Translations under genes and position numbers: made by a program
The notes under the pieces: model-generated
Database searches by the model: none
The model's input: the letters and a program-made list of their open reading frames with translations, nothing else
Told to the model about the DNA's origin: nothing
Shown: positions 45,349 through 58,000 of the stretch, one piece after another
Layout of the letters: every line of letters starts with the position of its first letter
How positions within the stretch are numbered: the stretch's first letter is position 1
Assembly: GCA_935421135.1 (NCBI GenBank)
Contig: OW285190.1
Location: 9,496,501-9,560,500 of the forward strand
DNA from: Bugulina stolonifera
Lineage: Eukaryota; Bryozoa; Gymnolaemata; Cheilostomatida; Bugulidae
Direction of reading: 5' to 3'
Length of the DNA: 64,000 bases

Positions 45349-48300
45349 TTATTCTTTGTGGCCAATTTGGAGATTTTTCTTCTTGTTCTTTCTATCCAAA
45401 AACTCCACGATGCCATAGCCAATCATAGCTAGACAGAGAACTGCTAATAATATGTAGGCTTTGGGTTCAAAGGGGAGATGACTCTGATATGCCAAGGATA
45501 AGATAAATCCTATTGACTCAAACAGTCTGTAGTTGGAAAAGGCTGCCTCACTGCTGTCTATGAATAGCACTCCATATAATGCTGCAATGTAGACGTTAAC
45601 TGTCTGTATGTGATTTACAACATAGGCGGAAAGTACAATCAATAAATATTATAACAGGGTGTACTCATATTTCTTAATATTCTAAATACAATTATTGAAA
45701 TTCAAAATATTATTCTGGACAGAACTTTGGTTAAAAGCATTCTAGAGTGTTATTAAGCTTGCCATGTACCTGTATATGTGCAAAGTAGAATTTACTAAAT
45801 TATATGTATTGTATATGGAAATTATTTACAAGCCTACTCTTATAATGGGTCTACCTCTATCAGCCATAACTGTTACAGGGTCAAAGGAAAAAATAAATGT
45901 TAAATGATCTTTGAACTGAATTGCTTAAATTTAAATTTAAAATTTTTCAAACCTGTATGTTCTTATAAAATATAATGTGAACTGAGCTGTTAAGAAAACA
46001 ATTCACTTGAATATGATAAATATCAACTAACCATTGATCTGGGTCTGCCACACAGCATCCGCCATGCCCCAGAGTCCAGCAAATATGAAATATATATACA
46101 GTCTGTCTTGTTGAACACTGAAGTTCAGGAAAGTTATTATTAGCGACAGGTTGATGGCAGCACCTAAAATCCGTGGTAATAGCAAAATATTGATAAAAAT
46201 GCAAAATCATGAAATAGCAGCAGGGTATTTCTAAGGACTAAATGGTAGGCAGGCCGACTGAAATATGCAATTTAAAGGTTTATTGCACCAGCACTCAGAT
46301 ATGACGTGCTTTCTGTCATCGTTCCCACACAGCGGTATATTATAATTCCACATTCCATTAGCATTTGATAAATTTCAAGTCACAAACCAGCAGCAGGTAA
46401 AGTCAGGGTTCATCGCATGTAATATTATGATTCATGTACATGTACTTCCATGCTATTGGTAGACAGTTTGGCATGTTTTCATTAATATACATACATGTAT
46501 GCACCAAACACTTACCTAAACAAAAGAATGGGATTCTGCCAACATACTGAACTAGTTTACCAAATATTACGGAGCATAGGGCATCCACAACTCCGTAGCA
46601 TATCGCTACATATCCGACCCACCAGCTTCCTAAGGGACATGTCACAAATGCCTGCAGAAAGTAGAGTATATGAGTGTAGACACTTGCATGCACTAGAAAA
46701 TTGTGGCTGCCCATGAATCTTATTACTTAAAGTATTTAACTAAAATCTCGGTTGGTATCACATGTACACATTTTTTGATCAAAACGAAAATGCAGTTTTC
46801 CAGTCAGTTACCTCTTTAGAAATTAACACTACATTATATGTAAATGTAGCCAGGCAGACTGTGTACATTTTAATACCACAATATACATGTATATCTTACA
46901 TGTTCCACCGCAGTATACTGTGTACCAACCTGCATATTCAAGGGAATACAGTATATTTATCCAAATACACTGTACATGTACACAGCATATTATTTCCTTG
47001 AGTATATACATGTATATACATTGTATAGTATGTTTTGGTACATGCTACTATAATTAGACTAGGCACACAATATTCTGATAGGGACGACATCATATTGTCA
47101 GTTGTGAAGAACAGTCTTATGTTAGTTATATCCGTCTTAACCACATGTGTATAGAGTCAGTTGCTAATTCTCTTACCTGCGTGTAGTCTGAGGCAAAGAA
47201 ACCCTGTTCCATGCCACTGTATACAGTCAATGGTATTAGTAAAAGTTGCCTGCGATCTCTCATGTGAAGGAAAGTGGCTACAACAGTTCTAGGACTACAC
47301 CCTTCCCTGGAGCATCCACCACAGTGCTGTTTCTCACTCTCTGAAGGTAACTGCTCCAAGCCAATGAGGACAATCAACACAGCCAGAAACGCACTTCCTG
47401 TGTAAGCCCCAGCCAACATGTACAACTGTATAAATTACAATATACAGATACATGTATATTATACATTTTATTTTTATGTCATAGGAAATCGTTATAGATA
47501 CGGATATTGTAAGCTACTGTGCAATATATGTGCAATGTGCATGCATTAGCACTGACTGAAGGTGTGTAGCTTTGCTTTAGTAGTTCACAGCAAAAAGTAA
47601 TAATGATACTGATTGTGTTTTTATTCACATTCATGTACCTTTACATCATGTAACACAGCATACAGGCATTGGACATTATAACTTGCTATTTTAGTCGTTT
47701 ATAATACACTAATGCCACGTGCAACAGTAATACATATGTTACATACACAGTAAACATGTATCTGTCTAGCTAGCTATGGCAGATTTTATTAACATAACGT
47801 ACGATTATATATAGCAATCTAGACGCATACAGATGTATTTGGAATATGCAACGCTACCTTATCTTTGGGAGGTCCTTCTAAATTTGTGTTATTCTGCTTT
47901 ATTCGAGGGTCAAATGCACTGCCACATAAAGACAGCTCCTGTAAAATACAAAATATATTTGCTAATAATTGTACATGTATGTGTAGCTAGAACATATAAC
48001 ACAATCTTACACTTTAGTGGCGAGCACACAACTACATCTACTGTTAGAGCTTCGTATTTCTATTTTAGTGTACAATGTACAACGCACATAACGTGGATTC
48101 ATGTTCATGTTCTTTGAAAAAGCTAGCAAGAGTGGGCAACTCCAGGTATAGTGTGCAAACATTTCACTGTTAGTCATTATGGCCATTTACACCTTTCTTC
48201 TAGGAGTTATCTTCTGTCTCATCATCTCAACATAAGAGTAGATAACTTCTCATAGATGTATGTTATTAACGTTGCATAGTTCTGTTCAAAGGATTTAGTT

Positions 48301-51300
48301 GAGTATTATGACAAAACAGTTCAACTCACAACCACAAATTTGTAAATATAGAAACATAATCATAGGAATCCAGGCCTCCATCGCTTTTGAAAACTGGATT
48401 CTATGTGTTACATAACACCTTACCTAGACGACATAAATATTATCAAAACAACATTTTATATTAAATGCAAATTGTGGGATTAAAACTGACTGCCTTTTTA
48501 GCATCTACATTTGTATATGTGCAGCAGGCTTCAACTTTTACACACACTATGAAAGCATACATGTATGTACCTTACCTCCTGGGATAAAGGTGTAAGAGAC
48601 CCATTGCTGTCCTCAGGAGTTAGTATCTGACTGGATATAATATTCCCCCAAACAGAAGCTAAAAATAATTACATAAGAATTGGGTGATAAAAATGTCAAA
48701 AGGAGCAAAAATTAATGGTGTTAATATTGACTACAAGTAAGCTGTCTACTATCATTACGCTCAGATTGTAATAAATTTTTACTTAATAATTTGCCTAGCT
48801 ATGTACATATAAATGGTTAGCCATTGTTATAGGCCTATGTGTTTTAATATAACTTTTTTAAATTTACAAGTATTATTCAAACTGCAGGTGGAATTCCCCT
48901 TGGCATCATCACAGCAGCTTAACGTTCTGTTTCAGCTTATTTCAAATCAACCTATTGAGAGACAGCATTAAATTGAATGTTCAGTATAAAGCTCTGGCTT
49001 TCTATATTGTGCAACCATTCATATTTACTTGCTGCCAACGCTTGAGTAGTAATACTAGCAGCCTTAAGCACTTGAATTATATCTGATTATCTTTTTACTC
49101 AAACTGATAAATGCTTTACATGAATGCAGGCACAGTGTTTCACTTTGACTAAAGCACAGTGTCACACATGTAAATTTACTAACCTGACTGGAAAAACAAG
49201 AAGAAAATTCCGAAAAAGAGGTTAGCTCCAGCATCGTTGGTCACTCCTTTAATTTTAGCATAGCTATGAGCAATCTACAGAGAAATAATTTCGAAATGTT
49301 TTCAAATAATGATTGCATCATACTTTCTCATAATTAATGCAATTCAATCATTAAAATGAAGGAAAAATTATTCAACCACACTGTCATCATGCAAATGGAT
49401 CGCACTGACATCATGCAAATGGATCGCACTGACATCATGCAAGTGGATCGCACTGCCATCATGCAAATGGATCGCATTGCCATCATGCAAATGGATCGCA
49501 CTGACATCTGCATATGGATTAGCCTTTGCAGGTCTCAGTGGTTTTGTAGTTGAACTCTTGTGCAGCTTTTGGTAAAAATTTTATTCACAGGTTACACCAA
49601 TACCATGAGACTACAGATTAGACTAGTACAAAATGTCAAAGTTACAACCACTAGTGTGTCAATGGTTATTTTGTGGTAAAGTCTTAATCCCTTAATCCTA
49701 GTGTACAACTACAGCATACAAATCCTTAATTCATTCTACAGTTTGATCAATACAGTACCAACCAGGGTATAACCATCAGCAAATACTCAAAATGCCAACT
49801 GTTAGATATAGTGTAGGGTGGTTGATTGCTGTAAGGTATGCTAAGATTTTTAGCTAACGTCCTACATGCAGGCTTTACTGCGATGATAGCGTGTAACGGG
49901 AATAATGGTGACATTGGAAATGCAGGTTTTTCTATCAAAATCAATCAGTGTAATTCTGCGATTAGTTTGGATCAAGTTTAGAATTAAATTTTGTAATATG
50001 CATGTTGTGAAAACCGATCTACTAATTTATCAACTTACCATGTTCAGGTAGTGGCTCTTAGATGACCAGAGAGGTGCCGCACCCATTCCCAGGACTATAG
50101 CCGCAGGTATAAACAGGCCCCAACTTGCGTAGAAGTGAGCAGCCATAAACATAATATAGCAGGCCACAGATATAGACAGAGTCCACTTGCATCCTGTAAT
50201 ATTAAATATGTAGGCTGGCTCTACATCAAATCATGGTGTTACATGCAACTCGACCAGATATTAAGATTTTTTATTTGGAGCTTGCTAACTAATAATACCA
50301 TAATATAAAGAGAGAAGCATTGTGCACAAGTCCTACTCAAAGAAGTTTTACATAATTTACAGATGAATGCCTGTCCCACACTTAATTTTTGACGATGACA
50401 TTAGCTTCTGCCTATTAGTGAAGTCAACGACTGAAAAAGTTACAGTTGAAATTGATTGGTCAATTGCTAACGATAATAAACAGTGTAATTCCATGAATAC
50501 GGATACCAATTACAGTGTAATACTCACCCAAAGTTTTTATCATGGGCGAGGGTAGGAAAAATGATGATAGCACCAAAGACCCATAAATGACAGACAATAC
50601 TGTCGTACCCATTCCTTCATCTATAAATAGACTTGACTGAAGAAATTGTAAAGACTGGAACGCAGTGAATAAGAACATAAATGTAGTGCATATTACCAGT
50701 CCATTTCGCCATATCTATAAATATTTCAGATTTAAAATATATTGCATGTACATGTATATTATACAGTGTAAAAGAATGTGTTATTTCTTACTAGTCTAAT
50801 GGTGCTTTCACACTGCAGGTACGGTCGCTGCAGGTACGGTCGCTAACCACATGTTAGTTAGCGGGTTCAAAGTTCAACTTATTGACCCCCATCGCTCGTG
50901 CCACTATAGTTATAATATACTTGTAGTTCACGCTGGTTGCCCATAGCTAGTAGTTGGCTAAAACTGCAGTGTGAAAACACCGTAATTATACACATACATA
51001 ATGTAGATTGTAGCCATATTGTACTAAGATAGCATTGGCAGCAGATAACACTCTGTATAATTGATGGCCTGTATAACAAAATTTAAGTGGTTTAAGCAGC
51101 AGCAATTATAAATTAAAACAGTAGGATCATTGGAAATTAGTTCAATTGTTACTGATAAATATACCTAAATGGTGTGAATGAAATTTACTACATCTGTGTG
51201 AAGGATTGTTTAATTTCTACATTCTAACTGCCAGGTTACAGGATGATCGGTCACTGTTAATCGTTTGACAATGCATCCATATGTGCATCTTACCATATGC

Positions 51301-51533
51301 ATGTACATGTATATCTCACTGTATGTACGAACGTCTCACTGATAATATATATGTACGCAGGTATGGTGAGATAATGTGTAATACATATTAATGCACTTTA
51401 TTTGGTCATACTGTATGGCGCAAATGTAAACTAACTTCACCTGCTTTAGATTATCAAATTCTTGCTCGTTGTCAACCTTGGGGTCGTCTTCGCTTTCTTT
51501 CTCCGAGAGCTCTATATCTCCTGATTTAGGCAT
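45349..51533 (-). CDS. UNC-93 homolog A-like MFS membrane protein, third divergent copy
   Basis: Ten exons in transcript order: 51533-51441, 50714-50528, 50193-50039, 49274-49184, 48658-48576, 47938-47858, 47425-47177, 46651-46516, 46163-46032, 45581-45349. All are GT-AG with matching phases, giving 479 aa. Exon lengths 187, 91, 83, 81, 136 and 132 are the same as in the two plus-strand copies, so intron positions are conserved. Landmarks include IWRNGLVICTTFMFL, LGSWWVGYVAICYGVVDA, IYFIFAGLWGMADAVWQTQI (closest to the canonical family motif) and ALYGVLF. The N-terminus is acidic (MPKSGDIELSEKESEDD). Exon 9, missing in the 17629-23101 copy, is present here. It is more divergent and inverted relative to the tandem pair, so it is an older duplicate. 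Confidence 0.93.
49382..49505 (+). repeat. 24-bp minisatellite, five units
   Basis: Units of the form gacatcatgcaaatggatcg plus cact, with one-base variants, lying in intron 3 of the third UNC93A-like gene. Confidence 0.9.
50800..50982. mobile_element. PIF/Harbinger-like MITE, 183 bp
   Basis: The ends are TGGTGCTTTCACACTGCAG and the complement of CGGTGTTTTCACACTGCAG, a 19-bp TIR with two mismatches. TAA flanks both sides (50797-50799 and 50983-50985), the 3-bp T-A-rich TSD typical of Harbinger. The interior has a perfect tandem pair of gcaggtacggtcgct. It lies in intron 1 of the third UNC93A-like gene. Confidence 0.75.
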
Positions 51534-53517
51534 GATTCAGCAGGTGTCTGTAGCACAATCTAAGTTTTATACTACCAACTGACACCATGCATATTGTAGT
51601 AGTTGATGTTGGCAAATATATGCCTACTACCACATGTAGTACCATGATAATTGTTGATATTTTTGGGTGACCTCATTGTGAAGTCATAATACGCAACACA
51701 TGCTAGTAAGGATTACCACGCTGCAGCCGTACACATGTGTCGAACATGCACATACGCATAGATAGATGGCAAAGAGACTTAGCTAATTTTCTTCACAACC
51801 AGTTATCAAGTTTCAATTGCTAAACCTCAGTTTCAAACCATTCTTCCTACAACCAGTTCACCCATCTCATGTACACATAGATAGCAAAATATATTATGTA
51901 GTCTATATGAAAGTAATCCTATAGTATTTATGCAGGCGATACAGTTATGTACATGTAGATAAGCCTATGCCAATACTTAGAATGTTACTTACTACTTTTA
52001 GGGTAAATTCCACTCCAGTGTAGTAGTCCACTGCTAGTCAGTCTGAAGGTATAACTTGATATGCTTGAGAATGTAGTAAACACTTGTTAGAATCATCTGT
52101 CAGTCTCTGCTAAGAATCATTAGCATATTTCTAACCATTGGAATTCTGTTATCTACTATACTTCAGATAAGGGAGGGTATCAATACCATGGTAGTAGCAT
52201 ATTAATTACAATCATGTACACGCTGAATATTAGCACAATATCATAGACTGTTATTCAACAGAATCAGCTATTAGGGTGGTGTAGTGTGTGAACCTTCTTA
52301 TTTACTGGCAGGACCTCAGTCTAATTATATGTTATCTAGGTAAATATTTTGATGCTGATTTCCAAGAGGAAAATTATCCAACAAGCACTTGGGCTTTGTA
52401 CTTCTTTCACAAACAACATAATTACCTTTTTTCCCTCTCTCGATCTTATTATCCTATTGGCTATTATACGCCCATTCACAGTCGTAGGTTTACGTGACAC
52501 AGATAATGGCCTCAGCTAACTTGTATAAGATGGTTACTTGCTGATGGACAGGGTCAGCTAGGGCACTGCTTTATAGAGAATAATGCTGTTATGCTGCTTG
52601 TCATGGACATGAGGCAGATATGTGATAAGATAGGGCTACATTTCAGTAATAAAATAGGTGACTGTCATAATTTATGGGAGACAGCATAGTGTACAAGCAC
52701 CTGCTAGTTTTTGACATGTCAGTCTATCTGCTGTTTCTATGTCACTATTCTAATTAATTACTTACATTTTTGGCATTATCTGAATGGCTGACATATTACT
52801 GTGGTACTTGGCAAGTGAGATTTGCTACTTCACTTCTCTGTACCATTTTACACTTGATGGAAGTAATTTGGAAGCCTGCAGAGATATTGTGTAGTGCATT
52901 ATGTGAAGAAGGGGAGGGGGCAGCCGTAGAATAAGATACTATACAAATAATAATGAAGAGGTCAAATGTTTCATTGACTTTTTAATGCAAAGTGGTTTCT
53001 TCTATCAAATCTTACTACTCTATAATGACTTGTGGGTGGTACAAACTTGTGAAGCTAGGATAACTCTAATAAGTTAAGTGAACTTCTGCCCTTCACCAAC
53101 AGAATAGCAATCACTGGTAAATGTAGATCTACAGTTACTTGTCTACATCACTATTACTGTTTAATGCATATATATCACTAAAATAAAAAAGTTATCAAGT
53201 TATAAAAAATAGCAAGCTGTCATCTAGTGGGCCACAAATATTGTTATAAAATCACCATTTAAACTATTTACTGTCCAACTTATACGCATGTAATAAAAAC
53301 GAAATAAATTTTAGCATACAGTTTTAGACACTTCATTAGTACAACTCTCACTGTATATACATGTATATATACATGTATATATACATGTACATGTTGTAAA
53401 TTCCTATACCAACAGAAAGGAAGTTCAAATTATGGAGTTGTCTTCTCTCTTCAGCAAATGGCAGACAACTCTGTATTAAACAATTACATTGTAATAGTTA
53501 CAGCTGTCATGTTGTAT
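51534..53517. other. Intergenic region upstream of the third UNC93A-like gene
   Basis: No coding sequence was recognised. A TATATACATG simple-repeat tract lies at 53353-53394. Confidence 0.5.
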
Positions 53518-54181
53518 TGTAATGGTACGCACAGTCGTCTCCTACACCTGACACTCATTATTGTGTGCATATACATGTATATATCTGCTTGTAATTTACT
53601 ATATGTTATTGTATATACTTGTATGATTATTACTAAGTCTTTTAATGCCTTTTATACCCATGTACAGAGGCCCGACCTCTCAGAATCCATTGATATTCAT
53701 TTTGTACATGAATTGGACCATTATAAGCAACTTTTGTAGAACCCGACCTATTTTGGGTCGGCCGTCGGGCTTCCGGCGGCCATCTTGTTGCGCAACTTCC
53801 GGACGACCTTACGTCGTCTTTTCCCGACACTACGTCGGGCGGAAGTCCTTATACTATATAAAGGGCATTGTTTCACTGTTCATTGTCTCAGTCTTCACTT
53901 GGCTTTCAATAAAGACACATCTATACTTGATACAGAGACTTTCACTTCCTTTTGTCAGGTCATTCGCTTAGCGAACCGCCTACTAGGTCGGATCACTCTC
54001 TTTCAAAGTATAGTCTGAAGGTCAGACTTGGGACCAGATGGGTCGTCTCTGGTAGTTATTGGGCTACTGAGACCGCTCGATCTTTCATGTAATGCGAAGT
54101 CCTATTACCACTCATAGGCACTTCATTTCTGGGTCGGCAGTCGTCCAAGGACGACCGCACCAAATCACAGAAACCATTACA
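53518..54181 (+). mobile_element. Solo LTR, copy A (664 bp)
   Basis: Begins TGTAATGGTAC and ends ACCATTACA, an inverted 9-bp terminus starting TG and ending CA. It is flanked by the 4-bp direct repeat GTAT on both sides. It contains a TATA box (TATATAAA, 53855-53862) and a poly(A) signal AATAAA (53908-53913), i.e. U3-R-U5 organisation, plus GC-rich inverted repeats (ACCCGACCTATTTTGGGTCG region). No internal retroelement genes adjoin it. The superfamily cannot be assigned from the LTR alone; a 4-bp TSD suits several LTR classes. Confidence 0.85.
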
Positions 54182-55043
54182 GTATCAACTGCTCTAGATA
54201 GAAAACAATAATACTGTACATTTAGCCTAATACGGCGAATGGGTTAAAGTACATATTGTATTATAACTTTATATGGGGCGGGCACTGATATTGTTCTCAT
54301 AACTATCCAGTTGTTGCTGGGACAAATCTTGACAAAATATATTTTATAAATGATACAAGCGTTAGTTGAAAGTATCCACAGTTTGGTGAAATCTGCTAAG
54401 AGTGGGGCATAGAACCAGGAATTAACTGTTACTAAAATACTTGCTAAGCTACGGGTATATTCTACTATAACTTGTGGTTTGGGTCTGTGGTAAGGGCAGA
54501 CAACTTACAAAATAAAAGGCAGACAACTCCTCTATGTGGCTTCTCTATAGGATGCATCTTGTTATGTATTAGTATGGATTTATGCCTCATAGGAACAGCT
54601 ATAATCACTCTGCTTGTGAATCCCAATAGCTAACAACTATCACAAAGGTCACTACCATTTCATGTGCTAGATTCATTGTACATGTATAGTGTGTGTTGTA
54701 TGAAAATAATATTATACATGTAGTCACACAAAAATATACTTTCTTATCAGCAATTCAATATATAAATATTGAAAATTAATTATCAATATGAATTATTATT
54801 AATCAGTTATCCAATTAAATTTCACTAATTTTACTAATATTCATATTTTGAGGATACAGTTGACAGCTATGATTTGCATAGTATAAAACACAAGCATCAG
54901 TGATTCTCATTTCCTTCTGACAGCTGAGACCACAACCAAAATAGTCAACTTTGCAGAACAAAATATACTAGATTTTTAGATTTCACTAGATTTTATCATT
55001 TGACACAAGTTTAGTACATGTAGAATTCTGGGATTGCAGCACA
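54182..55043. other. Upstream region of the CUB-mucin gene
   Basis: No coding frame. AT-rich; presumably holds the promoter and 5' UTR of the gene starting at 55044. Confidence 0.45.
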
Positions 55044-58000
55044 ATGCTGACAGTAGGATCTTGTATGGTTTCCAACAAACCTGCAGTATTAATTGTATTA
55101 CTCATCCACATCCTACCTCTAGTTTCTAGTGAGCAGATTCAAGGTGGTGAGTACAAGCAGTATCATATATTGTTGAGTCGCAACATTATCAGAATTTTTT
55201 CCTCTCTAAAGTTCACACACTAGCAATCCTCAAGTAACATTAGTTCTGTACTTGCATATAGGTCTGCTGCCGTTCGAAACTGTGCCGTTGTTATAATCTG
55301 ATTTACCCTAATGTTATTCTGCAACATGAATTCACAACAACTCTTATCTGTACACTATACCCTTACACATTCAGTTGTTAGTGTTGACTATTATACATGT
55401 ACATGTACGTGTGCAAGCTCTACAACATACATTGTACATGTACATGGACGTACAAATCTAATTGTTTGCCATTGTAAATAATTCTTTTCGGTTTTGGAGT
55501 CCAGTCCAGTTTTGATGCACAGAAGAAGTGTGGTTTTTCTGCCAAAGACTCCAGGGACTACATGTATTTTTCTCCATTGTAAATTTGCTTCGTCCATTCG
55601 TTCATAAGGACTCCATGTACATGTAATATAAGCTCAACAAAAAGAAGCAGTTCCAATGTGGATTGGTCATTCTGTTGGGAAAATATAAGTTATGGTCTAC
55701 AAATAGATTACAACATGTACAAGATACACCTATATTTTACTCTATTGTAAATGTAATGTTGATGCAATGATATATATACTGTATATGTATGTAATTTGAA
55801 GCGAAACAGCTCTGTTCCCAGCACATTGATCAATTATAGCAACAATATTTCCATTATTACCCCTAATAATTTCATCAATAAATTATGCACTCCTGTGTTG
55901 ATCTAAATATAGATGTGGTGCATATTATACACCTTGTATGCCATTTAAATATGTACAGTATGTATGAGAAAAGAAAACATAAACTTTAGGCTCATTTACA
56001 ACCTAGTAATAGAGTATAAATAGTGTACATATTTAACTGGTGACTCACTATTACAGATGAGTTGGCACTGTACCAAGACATATGTGACAGCATCTACTGG
56101 AGAAGTGTGAACACTTTACCAGCCTATATAAGATCACCCCATTATCCTTCTAACTATCCTGATAATAAAAGATGTGTTTGGTCTAAGGAGGTGACCCAAT
56201 ATGACAACATCATGGTAAGTAATGAAAAGCATACAGGTCAGATACACATGTACACTCTATTTACATGTAAAATACACATTTCATTTTGTGTTTAGCTCAT
56301 TCACTTGATTAAGGTCTTAGGTACATGAGAGGCCATGAGCTCTAGAACGGGGGGGGGTCCGAAGGCCGAAAAATAACAATCGGCCTCTCCTGTTGCCAAG
56401 CCTTAATGGGTGTGTACGTATATGAGCCTCAACAAATTATGCGTTTCCTGTGTCAGTTAGTATTTGTAGAGAGTTTCTCTGTATGGAGCAAGCAGGATTT
56501 GTAGTAAGCATAATTGTTTAATATATAATACCAACTACCTGCCACAACATGTATGTTATAACTATGTTTGTGACTAGACAGTAGACACTATTGTTAGGTG
56601 TACAATCAACTTATACTTGCAAAAATAGTTGGCAGCATGATTTTGCAAATCTATTTGCTTTTGTAATTTCCTCCTAACCTGAATTTGGGGAGTAAATGTA
56701 CATGGATTTCCCTGTTGACACTATGGTGACACTTCTATACATAACATGTATGATACAGAGCCTGAAATAATATTGTAATGGTTTCTGTGATTTGGTGCGG
56801 TCGTCCTTGGACGACTATCGACCCAGAAATGAAGTGCCTATGAGTGGTAATAGGACTTCGCATTACATGAAAGATCGAGCGGTCTCAGTAGCCCAAAAAC
56901 TACCAAAGACGACCCATCTGGTCCCAAGTCTGACCTTCAGACTATACGTTGAAAGAGAGTGATCCGACCTAGTAGGCGGTTCGCTAAGCGAATGACCTGA
57001 CAAAAGGAAGTGAAAGTCTCTGTATCAAGTATAGATGTGTCTTTATTGAAAGCCAAGTGAAGACTGAGACAATGAACAGTAAAACAGTGCCCTTTATATA
57101 GTATAAGGACTTCCGGCCGACGTGACGTCGAGAAAAGACGACATGTGGTCGTCCGGAAGTTGCGCAACAAGATGGCCGCCGGAAGCCCGACGGCCGACCC
57201 AAAATAGGTCGGGTTCTACAAAAGTTGCTTATAATGGTCCAATTCATGTACAAAATGAATATCAATGGATTCTGAGAGGTCGGGCCTCTGTACATGGGTA
57301 TAAAAGGCATTAAAAGACTTAGTTATAATCATGTAACTATATACAATAATATAGGAGAACAATACATGAATAAGTAGCGAGTATAAACACATGGAGACAC
57401 GTATATAGATAGTAATTAATGGTTTAACATGCATTGCAATAAGTACACGAACAGCTAATTATGAGAGTGTGAGTGTCAGATGAGTAGTGCTGTAACAACT
57501 ACTAGGCACTTGGAGTGCGGTGGAGCTTCGTCCAGTAGTTGGAGTCGTATACAAATGTCCTGTACCATTACAATATTTCTGTGGTAATTTACACAGCCTG
57601 CTATAATTAAACTAATAATGGGTTTGTTTCAGATGACAATCAAGGACATTGATCTCGGACTAAGAGGAACGAATTGTATCTATGACTACTTATCAATCAC
57701 TAGTCAGGGTGATCACAGGCGACGATGTAGGCCAGACGATGCAGGGACATTTCCCATTAGACCAATAGAAAGCCGAGGGAGGAAATATTTGGCTGTGACT
57801 TTCCGGTCTGATGGGATAGATAATCACAGAGGATTTGCTCTAATAATTGATGGGACTGAAAGAGCGCCGACAACTACTACACCAGTTACTACAACTACCC
57901 CAACTACTACTACAATTACTACTACAACAACCACTACCCCAACTACTACAACCACTCCAATTACTACTACAACTACCCCAACTACTACTACAACTACCCC

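Noticed and set aside
53645..54018. 108- and 77-codon frames (and their copies at 56937-57310)
   Set aside because: They lie entirely within the solo LTRs; the same frames recur because the LTRs are copies.
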